This document shows positions 30,514 to 41,049 of a DNA stretch of 64,000 bases, piece after piece. The stretch is taken from positions 3,286,001 through 3,350,000 of the forward strand of contig NZ_CP047130.1 of the NCBI RefSeq assembly GCF_009832865.1, given 5' to 3'. The DNA is from Colwellia sp. 20A7 (GTDB taxonomy: Bacteria; Pseudomonadota; Gammaproteobacteria; Enterobacterales; Alteromonadaceae). The position numbers and the translations under genes are program-made. The notes beneath the pieces were generated by a model. The model searched no databases, was not told the DNA's origin, and saw only the letters and a list, made by a program, of their open reading frames with translations. Numbering within the stretch: the stretch's first letter is position 1; each line of letters opens with the position of its first letter.

Positions 30514-32433
30514 CTAAAAGTTTGTTTGCTCTGTCACCGTATTTACAGTTATCTTTGCATCTAATTTCAATGCATCAACATAGTTTGCATAAGCAGACTG
30601 TGCTAATTGAGACGTTTGTTGCTGAGAAAGCTGAGGATTATCAATAATCACTTTTGGTACATGAACCGCCTTTAATTCTACTAGGGCTAAATCACCATTA
30701 CTTAATGCAACCGATGATGCAGAAATACTACCATCAACAGGATGTGGTAAAACAAATGCTTCACGAGTAATACTTTGATCAATATCTGTACCGTAGCGTG
30801 TCATGTTTTCTTTATTAGTAAAACTTGAGTAATTTTCAATTAACTGCTCAGTGATATCTTCACCTGCTTTAAACTTAGCAAGTAAATCATTGACCGTTGT
30901 TTGAGCTTTTTCTGTCGCTTTTTGAGAAACTAAAATAGCTTTTATTTGCTCTTCAACTTCAGCAATAGGTTTTACATTCGCTTCTTGGTATTCATTCAAA
31001 CGTAAGACTAAAGAAACACTATCACTCACTTCAATCACATCAGAGTTCATATTATCTTGTAAAACTAAGTCTGAAAAAGCAGCTTCAATAACTTTAGCAT
31101 TATCAAAAGGAGCCGCGTTGCCTGTAGAAGACAACCATGCTGAAGTTTCTACTGTAGCATTAACTTCACTGGCAGCATCTTCTAAGCTGTCAGGGAATTC
31201 AAAACTAATACGCGCCATTTCTTGCGTTAAAGTATAAAACTGTCCTTGAGCTTCGTCGCTACTAATTTTGATGAATAACTCATCTTTAACATCAGCTAAA
31301 CTCTGTACTTCCTCTGGTTTAAGGTCGGTTAATTTTATTACATGGTAGCCAAAACTCGTTTTAACAAGTTCCGTTGTATCACCAACAGCTGTTAAAGCAA
31401 AAGCGGCTTCATCAAAAGCATCGCCCATTACGCCACGTTCTATATAATCTAAATCACCACCGTTTTCACCACTAAAAGTATCGCTAGATAGCTCTTTAGC
31501 TAATTCAGCAAAATCTTCACCTGCACCTAAACGAGTTAATACAGTTTCAGCTTGTACTTTAGCTGCTGCTTCACTGTCATCATCGCCTTCAGTAAATCCA
31601 AGAAGAATATGCGAAACACGACGTTGTTCTGCTTCAGTAAAGCTAGCAAGATTCTCTTGATAGTATGCTTCAACATCACTGTCAGACACTTCAATATTTT
31701 TAGCAATATCATCAACACTTAAACGAATAAAGTTAACTTTTACTTTTTCTTTATTTTCGAAACGTACTTGATTCGTTTGATAGTAAGTTTTAATTTCTTC
31801 TTCACTTACCTCAACATCGGCTTCAAACTGCTTAGCTGATAGCGTCGCATAACGAATATCACGAGTTTGATTTTGTAAGTTTTGTTGTAGCTTTTCTTGA
31901 TAAGGTAAATTAAATTCAGTAGCAACTAACGCTTGCGATAATTGACTACGTGTCATTTCTACACGTAGGTAATCACGAAAGCTAGATGATTGATAAAAAC
32001 CAGCTTGGTTAATAACAGCTAAATAACGATTGTTATCAAAAACACCATCCACTTGGAATTCAGGCATCACTCGAATAGTTTCTTTAATACGAGCATCTGA
32101 AACGCGTATCGAAAGATCTTGTGCACTTTGATCTATCAATTCTTGGTTAATTAAATTATCTAATACACCCTTACGAAAATTAGCCATATAGTTAGCGTCA
32201 TTTGATAATGTATCAAACATTTCACCAAACTGTTGAGCCATACGGTTACGCTGTGCTTGATATGCTCTATCAAACTCTTGCTGACTAATCTTTTCACCAT
32301 TAACCGTTGCAACAGAAGTATCTACAGAATTAGTGTAGCTACCCAAACCAGCAACAGCGAAGGTTAGTATAATAAGACCAAGGATTATTTTGGCTGTTAA
32401 GCCCTGCGAGCTTTCTCTAATATCTTCTAGCAT
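30514..32433 (-). CDS. ppiD: Periplasmic folding chaperone PpiD
   Basis: PpiD is an inner-membrane-anchored periplasmic chaperone that helps proteins leaving the Sec translocon. The N-terminus has the typical start MLEDIRESSQGLTAKIILGLIILTFAVAGLG with the membrane anchor (about 15-34). A SurA-type N-terminal chaperone region follows (NGEKISQQEFDRAYQAQRNRM), then a parvulin/PPIC domain around residues 265-365 (RRVSHILLGF...GGDLDYIERGVM...GYHVIKLTD), then a second decayed parvulin region. The length, 639 aa, is close to E. coli (623). It lies downstream of hupB, as in E. coli. Confidence 0.96.
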   Translation of the reverse strand: MLEDIRESSQGLTAKIILGLIILTFAVAGLGSYTNSVDTSVATVNGEKISQQEFDRAYQAQRNRMAQQFGEMFDTLSNDANYMANFRKGVLDNLINQELIDQSAQDLSIRVSDARIKETIRVMPEFQVDGVFDNNRYLAVINQAGFYQSSSFRDYLRVEMTRSQLSQALVATEFNLPYQEKLQQNLQNQTRDIRYATLSAKQFEADVEVSEEEIKTYYQTNQVRFENKEKVKVNFIRLSVDDIAKNIEVSDSDVEAYYQENLASFTEAEQRRVSHILLGFTEGDDDSEAAAKVQAETVLTRLGAGEDFAELAKELSSDTFSGENGGDLDYIERGVMGDAFDEAAFALTAVGDTTELVKTSFGYHVIKLTDLKPEEVQSLADVKDELFIKISSDEAQGQFYTLTQEMARISFEFPDSLEDAASEVNATVETSAWLSSTGNAAPFDNAKVIEAAFSDLVLQDNMNSDVIEVSDSVSLVLRLNEYQEANVKPIAEVEEQIKAILVSQKATEKAQTTVNDLLAKFKAGEDITEQLIENYSSFTNKENMTRYGTDIDQSITREAFVLPHPVDGSISASSVALSNGDLALVELKAVHVPKVIIDNPQLSQQQTSQLAQSAYANYVDALKLDAKITVNTVTEQTNF

Positions 32434-32633
32434 TTTTTTCTCTTATCTCCAAAGCCGATTTTTTAAAATCGATAAATATTAAACCGATAAACAATATCGA
32501 TACTTAAGCTATAGTTTTTGTTGCTCGCGATTTTAGCAGATGCAGTCCACCGCTTGAAGTGCAAGATGTGTTTTATTTGATTAAATTACTTATAAATTAC
32601 TTATAAATAATTTAATCAAATAAGTTAAAAGCA

Positions 32634-32657
32634 AAAGACCACCTAAAGGTGGTCTTT
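32634..32657 (-). terminator. Terminator of hupB
   Basis: AAAGACCACCT-AA-AGGTGGTCTTT is a perfect 11-bp stem flanked by A and T runs, 47 nt after the hupB stop. Confidence 0.82.
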
Positions 32658-32703
32658 AAATATATCTTTAATATAAAATCACGAAACGTAATTAATTATA
32701 TTA

Positions 32704-32979
32704 TTAGCTATTACAAGCATCTTTTAATGCTTTACCCGCTTTGAAAGATGGGATTTTAGCTGCAGCGATTTGAATAGTTGCGCCAGTTTGTGGGTTACGA
32801 CCTGTACGTGCCGCACGGTCACGTACTGAGAAAGTACCAAAACCAACTAAAGCAACTTGCTCACCACTTTGTAATTCTTCAGTTACAGCGCCAATAAATG
32901 AATCTAATGCGCGACCTGCAGCAGCTTTTGAAATGTCAGCGCCTTCAGAAATTTTCTCGATAAGTTGAGATTTATTCAC
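32704..32979 (-). CDS. hupB: DNA-binding protein HU, beta-type
   Basis: HU is a small histone-like protein that bends and compacts DNA as a dimer. The 91-aa sequence has the helical dimerisation body ([26 protein letters not shown]) and the signature [22 protein letters not shown], with the intercalating Asn-Pro at the tip of the beta arm. Position between lon and ppiD identifies it as the hupB copy. Confidence 0.97.
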   Translation of the reverse strand: MNKSQLIEKISEGADISKAAAGRALDSFIGAVTEELQSGEQVALVGFGTFSVRDRAARTGRNPQTGATIQIAAAKIPSFKAGKALKDACNS

Positions 32980-33329
32980 AGTGTATACCCCTTCAATTGT
33001 TATTATTACAACGCTATTTACTTTTCTTTAATAAAAGTTTTAATAAAAGTTCGTCCTAAAAAATAAAGATTCGTTATGTTATTTTATTTTGTTGAACATC
33101 AAGCGCCGAGTTGAAAAAAAATTATTATGTCTAATCCTTTATTAATTTATACCTAATGAGCAGCAGCCTCTTAGGTATACTAAACAAGGGGTCTAGCGAC
33201 ATAAGCGTTGTTAACTTACCATAGTTTCAGCGTTTGAAAAGCCTTTATTTCACTTTTTTACTGTTTTTACACGTTTTTTTGCTTTTTTTGGTTATTTACA
33301 TCAAAAATGCAACTTTTTACGCATAAAAA
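32980..33329 (-). other. Intergenic region between lon and hupB
   Basis: About 350 AT-rich bases without a gene. It should carry the hupB promoter(s). A hairpin ATACCTAA...TTAGGTAT at 33149-33178 (with inner GAG/CTC pairing) could weakly end lon transcripts. I see no other recognisable element. Confidence 0.4.
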
Positions 33330-35677
33330 TTACTCTGCCTTCCACTGTTCTACTGGGTGTTCAAGCGCGATTGAAAGCACTTCATCAATCCATTTTACTG
33401 GGTGGATAGCGAGATCAGCTTTAACATTTTCAGGTATTTCTTTTAAATCACGTTCATTTTCATGAGGTATAATAACTGTTTTTATACCACCACGATGAGC
33501 GGCTAAAAGCTTCTCTTTTAATCCACCAATAGCAAGAACTTCACCACGTAATGTAATCTCACCAGTCATAGCCACATCCGCTTTCACCGGGTTACCTGTT
33601 AAACTAGAAACAAGTGCTGTACACATACCAATACCGGCACTAGGACCATCTTTTGGTGTTGCTCCTTCAGGAACATGAACATGTATATCTCGTTTTTCAT
33701 AAAAGTCTTCATTGATACGTAATTTCTCTGTTCTACTACGTACAACAGTCATTGCTGCTTGAATAGACTCCTGCATAACATCACCTAATGAACCGGTGTA
33801 AGTTAACTTACCTTTGCCTGGTACAGAAGCGGTTTCAATCGTCAGTAACTCTCCACCAACTTGTGTCCATGCTAAACCAGTAACTAAGCCCACTCTGTTT
33901 TTGTCATCGGCCTTGCCGTAATCAAAACGTTGAACACCTAAATATTCGTTTAAGTTCTCTTGGTTGATGACCACTTTTTTCAGCTTTTTATCTAATAAAA
34001 TAGCTTTAACTGCTTTACGACATAACTTAGAGATTTCACGCTCTAGGTTTCGAACACCAGCCTCACGCGTGTAATAGCGAATAATACCAACAATAGCACT
34101 ATCTTCTATTTTAATTTCATTCGCTTTTAAGCCATTACGCTGTATTTGCTTATCAACTAAATGACTACGGGCAATATTAAGCTTTTCATCTTCTGTATAA
34201 CCAGACAAACGAATAACTTCCATTCTATCAAGCAATGGGCCTGGAATATCCATACTATTTGACGTTGCAACGAACATCACATCAGATAAATCATAATCCA
34301 CTTCTAAATAATGGTCATTGAAGCTTGAGTTTTGCTCAGGATCTAATACTTCTAACAATGCCGATGCTGGATCACCACGCATATCCGATGCCATTTTATC
34401 TATTTCATCTAATAAAAATAGCGGATTTTTAACGCCCACTTTTGACATTTTTTGAATCAGCTTACCTGGTAATGAACCAATATAAGTTCGACGATGCCCT
34501 CTAATTTCAGCTTCATCACGTACACCACCTAAAGCCATGCGAATATACTTTCGGCCCGTCGATTTTGCAATAGATTGCCCTAATGAGGTTTTACCTACAC
34601 CAGGAGGTCCTACTAAACATAGAATAGGTCCTTTAAGCTGACTAACCCGTTGCTGTACGGCCAAATACTCTAATATGCGCTCTTTAACTTTATCTAAGCC
34701 ATAATGATCTTTGTCTAATACTTCTTGTGCTAGTGCTAAATTACGTTTAAGTTTGCTACGTTTTTTCCACGGCACATTAATCATGCATTCGATATAACTA
34801 CGAACGACAGTTGCTTCAGCAGACATCGGTGACATCATTTTTAATTTTTGCAATTCAGCTAACGTTTTATCTTTTGCTTCTGTCGGCATTTGTGCTTCAT
34901 CAATACGCTTTGACATTTGCTCAAGCTCATCAGGCGTTTCATCACCTTCATTAAGCTCTTTTTGAATCGCTTTCATTTGCTCATTTAAATAATATTCACG
35001 CTGACTTTTTTCCATTTGCTTTTTAACGCGAGTACGAATTTTTTTCTCAACTTGTAGTAAGTCAATCTCACCTTCCATTAATGCCATTAAATGCTCTAAG
35101 CGTTTAACAATATCAATTATTTCTAGTACTTTCTGCTTCTCTTCTAACTTCAGTGGCATATGAGCTGCCATAGTGTCAGCTAATTGTTCAGCATCATCAA
35201 TACCAGAAACAGAAGTCAGTACTTCCGGCGGAATTTTTTTATTCAGTTTTACATAGCCTTCAAACTGAGAAATAGCGGAACGAATTAATACTTCATTATC
35301 ATCCTCGGCACTATTTTCAACAGTTAAATATTCAATATTCGCACTAAAGTATTCTTCTGTTTCAATAAACTCAGTGACCTTGGCGCGTTGTACACCTTCC
35401 ACTAATACTTTAACGGTACCATCAGGGAGTTTTAACATTTGTAAAAATAGTTGCAACAGTGCCAGTTTCATAAACATCCGCAGCTTGAGGATCATCCACA
35501 GCAGCATCTTTCTGTGCGACTAAAAATACTTGCTTATCATTTTCCATCGCAAGATCTAAACAACGGATAGATTTTTTCTCGACCTACAAATAATGGGATA
35601 ACCATTTGTGGATAAACGACAACATCTCTTAAGGCAAGAACGGGGATTTCAACTACACTAGTTAATTCTTCGGTCAT
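33330..35677 (-). pseudogene. lon: ATP-dependent protease Lon, two apparent +1 frameshifts near the N-terminus
   Basis: Lon degrades misfolded and regulatory proteins. From ATG 35677 the frame reads MTEELTSVVEIPVLALRDVV..., the normal Lon start. An extra base in A6 (35572-35577) shifts it, the next frame reads [19 protein letters not shown], and an extra base in T5 (35453-35457) shifts it again into the long frame that continues to 33330. Removing both bases gives 781 aa, the expected length. The rest is intact: N-terminal domain, AAA+ with GPPGVGKTS, and protease domain with catalytic serine in DGPSAGIGM. Either these are homopolymer sequencing errors or the gene is disrupted; an internal ATG would give a protein lacking about 60 residues of the N domain. 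Confidence 0.9.
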
Positions 35678-35878
35678 GTGTGTCTCTTTGGGAAGTTTAA
35701 ATTACTGATAAAATCTATATGGGGATAAATAGAAAACTTACAAGCAATAATAACAATTTGATTATATTTATTACTAACTAAAGGGGAGTACTCATAAACA
35801 TTAGAACACCCAGCGTTTGTTAGACAACCCTCAGATTCACTATTCTCTATGTCATTATTGTCGCTTTTAAAACAAAAA

Positions 35879-35899
35879 AAAGAGCCCATAAGGCTCTTT
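35879..35899 (-). terminator. Terminator of clpX
   Basis: AAAGAGCC and GGCTCTTT form an 8-bp stem with a 5-nt loop, followed on the minus strand by T7. It lies 31 nt after the clpX stop and upstream of lon. Confidence 0.82.
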
Positions 35900-35929
35900 A
35901 TATTTCAATATTGATTTTTCGGCAGTAAC

Positions 35930-37207
35930 TTACTCTGAAGCAGCTTGCTCTTGTTGACTAGCATAAATAACTAATGGCTTAGATTCACCTTTAATTGTAG
36001 TCTCATCAACAACAATTTTACTTACGTTCTCCATTGACGGAAGCTCGTACATGGTATCAAGTAAAACAGCTTCAACAATAGAACGTAAACCACGTGCACC
36101 GGTTTTTCTGTCCATTGCTTTTCTAGCAATAGCATGAAGCGCATCTTCTCTGAATTCTAATTCAACATCTTCCATATCAAACAATGCTATAAACTGCTTA
36201 GTTAATGCATTTTTAGGCTCTTGTAAGATTTGAATTAATGCCGACTCATCTAATTCACGTAAAGTAGCGACTACCGGTAAACGACCAATAAATTCAGGAA
36301 TCAATCCGTATTTTACTAAATCTTGCGGCTCAACATCTTCTAATCGTTGAGTTAACGTTATTTCTTCATCTTTACCACGTACCTCTGCACCAAATCCAAT
36401 GCCAGTACCGGTATGACAACGTTGCTCAATAACTTTATCTAGGCCTGCAAACGCACCGCCACAAATAAATAAAATTTTAGAAGTATCTACTTGTAAAAAT
36501 TCTTGCTGAGGATGCTTACGACCACCTTGTGGCGGCACTGAAGCAATAGTACCTTCAATAAGCTTTAATAATGCTTGTTGAACACCTTCGCCAGAAACAT
36601 CACGCGTAATAGATGGATTATCTGATTTACGCGAAATTTTATCAATTTCATCAATGTAAACTATACCACGCTGAGCTTTTTCAACATCGTAATCACATTT
36701 TTGTAAAAGCTTTTGAATTATATTCTCAACATCTTCGCCAACATAACCAGCTTCAGTCAACGTTGTTGCATCAGCCATAGTAAATGGTACATCAAGTAAG
36801 CGCGCTAACGTTTGCGCTAATAATGTTTTACCTGAACCAGTAGGACCAATAAGTAAAATATTACTTTTTCCTAATTCAACACCATTATGTGAATCACCAT
36901 TACGTAAACGTTTATAGTGATTATAAACCGCTACTGCGAGTACTTTTTTCGCATGGTCTTGACCTATAACATAATCATCTAGACTTTCACGTATTTCAAC
37001 AGGAGAAGGTAAAGCTTCCTTTTCTTCTTTAGGAGAAATTTCTTTTATTTCTTCACGAATAATGTCATTACATAATTCTACACATTCGTCACATACAAAT
37101 ACTGATGGGCCAGCAATTAGTTTACGTACTTCATGTTGGCTTTTGCCACAAAATGAACAGTAAAGTAATTTACCATTGTCACCGTCACCACTTTTAATAT
37201 CGGTCAT
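35930..37207 (-). CDS. clpX: ATP-dependent Clp protease ATP-binding subunit ClpX
   Basis: ClpX is the AAA+ unfoldase that feeds substrates to ClpP. The N-terminal zinc-binding domain has CSFCGK...CDECVELC (residues about 15-46). The AAA+ module follows: Walker A GPTGSGKT, Walker [12 protein letters not shown]-type pore region, and sensor 2 in [10 protein letters not shown]. The ClpP-docking IGF loop is present in [10 protein letters not shown]. The length, 425 aa, is normal. It lies between clpP and lon as in E. coli. Confidence 0.98.
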   Translation of the reverse strand: MTDIKSGDGDNGKLLYCSFCGKSQHEVRKLIAGPSVFVCDECVELCNDIIREEIKEISPKEEKEALPSPVEIRESLDDYVIGQDHAKKVLAVAVYNHYKRLRNGDSHNGVELGKSNILLIGPTGSGKTLLAQTLARLLDVPFTMADATTLTEAGYVGEDVENIIQKLLQKCDYDVEKAQRGIVYIDEIDKISRKSDNPSITRDVSGEGVQQALLKLIEGTIASVPPQGGRKHPQQEFLQVDTSKILFICGGAFAGLDKVIEQRCHTGTGIGFGAEVRGKDEEITLTQRLEDVEPQDLVKYGLIPEFIGRLPVVATLRELDESALIQILQEPKNALTKQFIALFDMEDVELEFREDALHAIARKAMDRKTGARGLRSIVEAVLLDTMYELPSMENVSKIVVDETTIKGESKPLVIYASQQEQAASE

Positions 37208-37290
37208 GCCCTACCTCAAATCTTTAATTCCGTTAATGATTACTACATCTTTTCATAAGTTGTAATATAGCAATTATTAAATCATCTTTT

Positions 37291-37320
37291 AAGTTGAATT
37301 TGATAAATCAAACTCAACTT
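37291..37320 (-). terminator. Hairpin between clpP and clpX
   Basis: AAGTTGAATTTGAT pairs with ATCAAACTCAACTT (one mismatch, minimal loop), 10 nt after the clpP stop. It may separate clpX transcription from clpP or process the joint mRNA. Confidence 0.55.
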
Positions 37321-37330
37321 ACAACTAATA

Positions 37331-38008
37331 TTAGCTATTTCTTTGTTCTAATATGGAGTCAACTAAACCATATTCAACTGCGCTTTCTGCACTTAAGAAA
37401 TTATCACGGTCTGTATCATGAGAAACTTTCTCAAGAGGTTGTCCTGTATGCTCCGACATTAAACGATTCAACTTATCTTTAATAAATAATATTTCTTTCG
37501 CATGAATTTCGAAGTCTGATGCTTGCCCTTGGAAGCCACCTAAAGGCTGATGAATCATTACACGTGCATTAGGTAAACAATAACGCTTACCTTTTTCACC
37601 ACCTGAAAGCAAAAATGCTCCCATGCTTGCCGCTTGGCCAATACATACCGTAGAAATATTAGGTTTAATAAATTTCATCGTATCATAAATAGCCATACCC
37701 GCCGTTACAGACCCACCTGGAGAGTTGATATAAAGAAAAATATCTTTATCCGGACTTTCAGATTCTAAGAATAGTAATTGCGCTATGATTAAATTTGCCA
37801 TGTGGTCTTCAACTTGGCCACATAAAAATATAACACGCTCTTTAAGTAATCTTGAGTAAATATCATAAGAACGTTCACCCTTAGCAGTCTGTTCGACTAC
37901 CATTGGTACTAATGCACTCTCAGGGCTAGTCGCTGAATTTTGAGAGTTTGTCTGGGAATTGAATTGAGAATTAAACAAGTGTGTTCCGTCCTTAAATATA
38001 AAATACAT
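37331..38008 (-). CDS. clpP: ATP-dependent Clp protease proteolytic subunit ClpP
   Basis: ClpP is the serine peptidase chamber that works with ClpX or ClpA. Catalytic Ser128 is in GQAASMGAF and His153 in [10 protein letters not shown]; the hydrophobic docking and handle regions are normal. The mature start is probably near [15 protein letters not shown] (residue 32 on). The 225-aa frame begins at ATG 38008; a TTG at residue 11 (LFNSQFN) with GGA upstream is an alternative that would bring the length close to E. coli (207). The Q/N/S-rich leader (residues 12-30) is likely a cleaved propeptide. Confidence 0.96.
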   Translation of the reverse strand: MYFIFKDGTHLFNSQFNSQTNSQNSATSPESALVPMVVEQTAKGERSYDIYSRLLKERVIFLCGQVEDHMANLIIAQLLFLESESPDKDIFLYINSPGGSVTAGMAIYDTMKFIKPNISTVCIGQAASMGAFLLSGGEKGKRYCLPNARVMIHQPLGGFQGQASDFEIHAKEILFIKDKLNRLMSEHTGQPLEKVSHDTDRDNFLSAESAVEYGLVDSILEQRNS

Positions 38009-38081
38009 GGTTACTTTAACTAAGCAGCTTAAATTAAGCTACATTCTTTAAGTAATCATTAAAAATAATACGCTAAATAAA

Positions 38082-38115
38082 AATGGCTTGTATGAAAATA
38101 TCCATACAAGCCATT
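38082..38115 (-). terminator. Terminator of tig
   Basis: AATGGCTTGTATG and CATACAAGCCATT form a perfect 13-bp stem with an 8-nt loop, 44 nt after the tig stop and before clpP. Confidence 0.75.
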
Positions 38116-38159
38116 AAATTTAAGCGATTGCTAAGCTTTTTGTCAATAAAAAAGCGATA

Positions 38160-39467
38160 TTACTTCCCTTCTGGGTTCATAATCTCTTTAAAAGTTGCTT
38201 TTTTATTTTCTACTTTTGCTTTTTCAACTAAAAATTCAACTGCCTGCTCTTCTAAAGCGACATTTTGCATTTGCTGCATTAATTCTTTGTTGTTTGCGTA
38301 GTATTCAATAACTTCTTGTGGATCTTCATAAGCAGATGCTGCTGTTGCAATTAGCTCATCAACTTTAGTAGTATCAACTTTAAGTTCATTAACCTTAATC
38401 ACTTCACCTAGTAACAAACCAATTTTAACGCGACGTTCAGCTTGCTCTTTAAACATGTCGTTAGGTAGTTCAGGTAAGTTATTAGGATCCATTTGACCTT
38501 GGAAACGCTGCATAGCTTGTTGACGTAATACGTCAATTTCTTGTGCAACTAAAGCTGATGGTAAGCTAACGTCATGACTTGATAGTAAACCTTCAAGCAC
38601 TTGTTCTTTAACTTTAGCTTTAACAGCTTGAGTTAATTCACGTGTCATGTTTTTACTAACTTCTTCACGTAAAGCTTCAACGCCACCTTCTTCAACACCG
38701 AAAAGTTTAGCAAATTCTTCATCAACAGGAGGTAAAACAGCACCTTCAGTTGTATGAACAACAATGTCAAACTCTGCTTCTTTACCTTTTAGGTTTTCAG
38801 CATGGTAATCATCAGGGAAAGTTACTTTAATTGTTTTTTCATCGCCAGCTTTCATACCAGTGATTTCTTTTTCGAAACCAGGAATCATACGGCCAGCGCC
38901 AAGCTCTAGTTCAAAACCTTCAGCTTTACCACCTTCAAACTCTTCACCGTCAATACGGCCAGTGAAATCAAGTACTAACTTGTCACCTTTCTTAGTTTTA
39001 CGCTTATTTTCTTTCCACGTTTGGTGTTGCTTTTGTAATGTTTCAAACATTTCATCTAGATCGTCAGCTGATACTTCAACATCAGGACGCTCTATCGTTA
39101 TATTTTCTAAACCTTTTAATTCAACTACTGGGTAAATTTCAAAAGTTGCTTCAAATTTTAATTCTTTACCATCTTCATTGCTTTTTGCAACAAACGAAGG
39201 ACGACCCGCAGGATTAATTTTTTCAGCAACAATAGCATCAACAAAGCTACGTTGCATGATTTCACCAGCAACTTCTTGACGTACAGATTTACCGTAACGT
39301 TTTTGAATAACTGATGGTGGAACTTTACCCGGACGGAAACCGTTGATACGTTGGGTTTTACTTACTTGACGAAGACGATTTTTAACTTCAACATCTACTG
39401 TTTCGGCTGGAACAGAAATAGTCAAACGACGTTCCAAACCTTGTGTAGTCTCAACTGAAACTTGCAT
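38160..39467 (-). CDS. tig: Trigger factor
   Basis: Trigger factor is the ribosome-bound chaperone that meets nascent chains. The 435-aa protein has the N-terminal ribosome-binding domain with the GFRPGKVP signature (about 44-51), the FKBP-type prolyl isomerase domain (about 160-245: [20 protein letters not shown]...[15 protein letters not shown]), and the helical C-terminal cradle. The length matches E. coli (432). It heads the tig-clpP-clpX-lon cluster. Confidence 0.98.
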   Translation of the reverse strand: MQVSVETTQGLERRLTISVPAETVDVEVKNRLRQVSKTQRINGFRPGKVPPSVIQKRYGKSVRQEVAGEIMQRSFVDAIVAEKINPAGRPSFVAKSNEDGKELKFEATFEIYPVVELKGLENITIERPDVEVSADDLDEMFETLQKQHQTWKENKRKTKKGDKLVLDFTGRIDGEEFEGGKAEGFELELGAGRMIPGFEKEITGMKAGDEKTIKVTFPDDYHAENLKGKEAEFDIVVHTTEGAVLPPVDEEFAKLFGVEEGGVEALREEVSKNMTRELTQAVKAKVKEQVLEGLLSSHDVSLPSALVAQEIDVLRQQAMQRFQGQMDPNNLPELPNDMFKEQAERRVKIGLLLGEVIKVNELKVDTTKVDELIATAASAYEDPQEVIEYYANNKELMQQMQNVALEEQAVEFLVEKAKVENKKATFKEIMNPEGK

Positions 39468-39969
39468 TTATATACCTCAAAACTTAGCGTGTTACGCTTT
39501 CTTATATAGCATCAATTTTACTTGCTAATGATAGTAAAAAAAGTGCCTTGCTCATACGAACGGTTAAAATTTATGACGCGGAATTATAGCTAGACACAAA
39601 AGAAGTTGCAAGGGCAAGTTTCTAGCGTAAATTACAGCTTAAATAAAGCCTTACATATAGTGGGTTAAGCTAATGAGTAACCTCGGTAATATACACGCGT
39701 CACAATTATAAAATACAATTAAATTACAACAACTTACAAACAAAACAAGATAACTGAAAATTTAGACATAATCATTATATACAGTGAAATTAATTAAATC
39801 ACACCTAACCTTACCTTGTAATCAATCCGATAGACTTACAAATCATTACTAACTATTAGTAGGATCACCACAAAATCACTCTGCTCTATTTAGCTAATAA
39901 GTCTATTCATATAAGCTAATATAAATAAATGCGTATTAATAATGCAATATTTCACCGAATAAAGTACTG
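39468..39969. other. Gene-free AT-rich stretch upstream of tig
   Basis: About 500 bases with no credible open frame. It should hold the tig promoter. I see no structured RNA or repeat apart from the family A repeat that follows at 39970. Confidence 0.4.
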
Positions 39970-40065
39970 ATACCAATCTCACTAACTATGTGATCATTTC
40001 TACTTGTTAAAATCACCAACTTTTTCTACGTATAAAATTGTTCACCTAATTAATGAAACTGGTAT
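39970..40065. repeat. MITE-like repeat family A, internally deleted copy
   Basis: Both ends match the 15002-15163 copy almost exactly (ATACCAATCTCACTAACTATG... and ...TTAATGAAACTGGTAT), but about 66 bp of the middle is missing. This 96-bp form keeps both inverted repeats. Confidence 0.75.
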
Positions 40066-40162
40066 AAATTGAATAAACAGTTAAATAAGTTGTTTATAGA
40101 TGATGAAAGCATTGAGCTTGCGACTTAATTTGGAAATACATAAACCGAATAATAGTTAATTG

Positions 40163-40466
40163 TTACGACTGAACTTGATGACACCCAAACCAAAATTTGG
40201 TTAATGATGGACTACATAGAGTTTAACAATAGAATATATAGCAAGATTTTAAATCAAGAAGTATTGATTTACATAAATTGAGAAGTGGTCAGTAATGAAG
40301 ATTAAAACTTGCGACTGAACTTGATGAAACCCAAACCAATTTTGGTTAGATATGGAAAATAATATTTTTGAGAAGTGGTCGGTGATGCAAGATTCGAACT
40401 TACGACTGAACTTGATGACACCCAAACCAATTTTGGTTAGATATGGAAAATAATATTTTTGAGAAG
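40163..40466 (-). repeat. Tandem repeats derived from tRNA-Pro, downstream of the tRNA gene
   Basis: Directly after the CCA end of tRNA-Pro are two tandem units of 91 bp (40376-40466) and 90 bp (40286-40375), then a longer decayed copy (about 40163-40285). Each unit has a unique part (CTTCTCAAAAATATTATTTT...), a small AACCAA/TTGGTT hairpin, the tRNA anticodon-loop block TTGGTTTGGGT, and, in the first unit, the tRNA 3' end from the T-arm through ACCGACCA with one change. Copies decay with distance from the tRNA. The arrangement recalls the rtT repeats downstream of E. coli tyrT. Confidence 0.8.
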
Positions 40467-40543
40467 TGGTCGGTGATGCAAGATTCGAACTTGCGACCCC
40501 TTGGACCCAAACCAAGTGCGCTACCAAGCTGCGCTAATCACCG
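40467..40543 (-). tRNA. tRNA-Pro (anticodon TGG)
   Basis: The 77-nt sequence folds as a cloverleaf: CGGTGAT acceptor stem, D-arm, anticodon arm CTTGG-TTTGGGT-CCAAG with anticodon TGG, T-arm GCAAG-TTCGAAT-CTTGC, encoded CCA. It is identical to the tRNA-Pro at 40924 and is the last gene of the operon. Confidence 0.97.
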
Positions 40544-40556
40544 ATTTTTTCAAATT

Positions 40557-40577
40557 CTTTGAGTAAGGAACTCAAAG
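40557..40577 (-). other. Hairpin in the spacer between tRNA-His and tRNA-Pro
   Basis: CTTTGAGT-AAGGA-ACTCAAAG is a perfect 8-bp stem in the 40-nt spacer, a likely RNA-processing site of the tRNA precursor (inference). Confidence 0.4.
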
Positions 40578-40583
40578 TAAAGA

Positions 40584-40660
40584 TGGGGTGGCTAAAGGGA
40601 CTTGAACCCTCGACAACCGGAATCACAATCCGGGGCTCTACCAACTGAGCTATAGCCACC
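40584..40660 (-). tRNA. tRNA-His (anticodon GTG)
   Basis: The 77-nt cloverleaf has the extra 5' G typical of tRNA-His pairing with C73 and an encoded CCA. The anticodon arm CCGGA-TTGTGAT-TCCGG gives GTG. Confidence 0.97.
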
Positions 40661-40690
40661 ATTATATCTTTTATTCATACTTTTTAAGTA

Positions 40691-40767
<77 letters not shown>

Positions 40768-40923
40768 ACATTAACCTACAAAAGCATTATAACCTATTTA
40801 ATAAATAGATTATCTTCAGTGATATATAATCAAAGTTATTACTAAATTTGATAGCACCAAAGCTAACACTTTATCTTTTAAATATTTCTTTAAAATTTCT
40901 TTAAAGAAATGAGTAAGAAAAAG

Positions 40924-41000
40924 TGGTCGGTGATGCAAGATTCGAACTTGCGACCCCTTGGACCCAAACCAAGTGCGCTACCAAGCTGCGCTAATCACCG
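40924..41000 (-). tRNA. tRNA-Pro (anticodon TGG), first gene of the operon
   Basis: This 77-nt tRNA is identical to that at 40467-40543 and comes first after the promoter. The operon order Pro-Arg-His-Pro resembles the E. coli argX-hisR-leuT-proM cluster with the Leu gene absent and an extra Pro. Confidence 0.97.
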
Positions 41001-41049
41001 ACATTCGTTTAAAACTAACTAAAAGATTAGCTGTCTTCAACGGGTGCGG

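Noticed and set aside
33330..35507. lon as a normal 725-aa gene starting at 35507
   Set aside because: The first 20 or so residues of that frame do not match Lon, while the normal Lon N-terminus is found upstream in two other frames.
35674..35889. 71-codon frame upstream of lon
   Set aside because: It covers the clpX terminator and the lon ribosome site and has no signs of a protein family.
40249..40527. 92-codon frame over tRNA-Pro and its repeats
   Set aside because: It starts inside the tRNA gene; the 91-bp period shifts frame between units, so there is no conserved repeated peptide.
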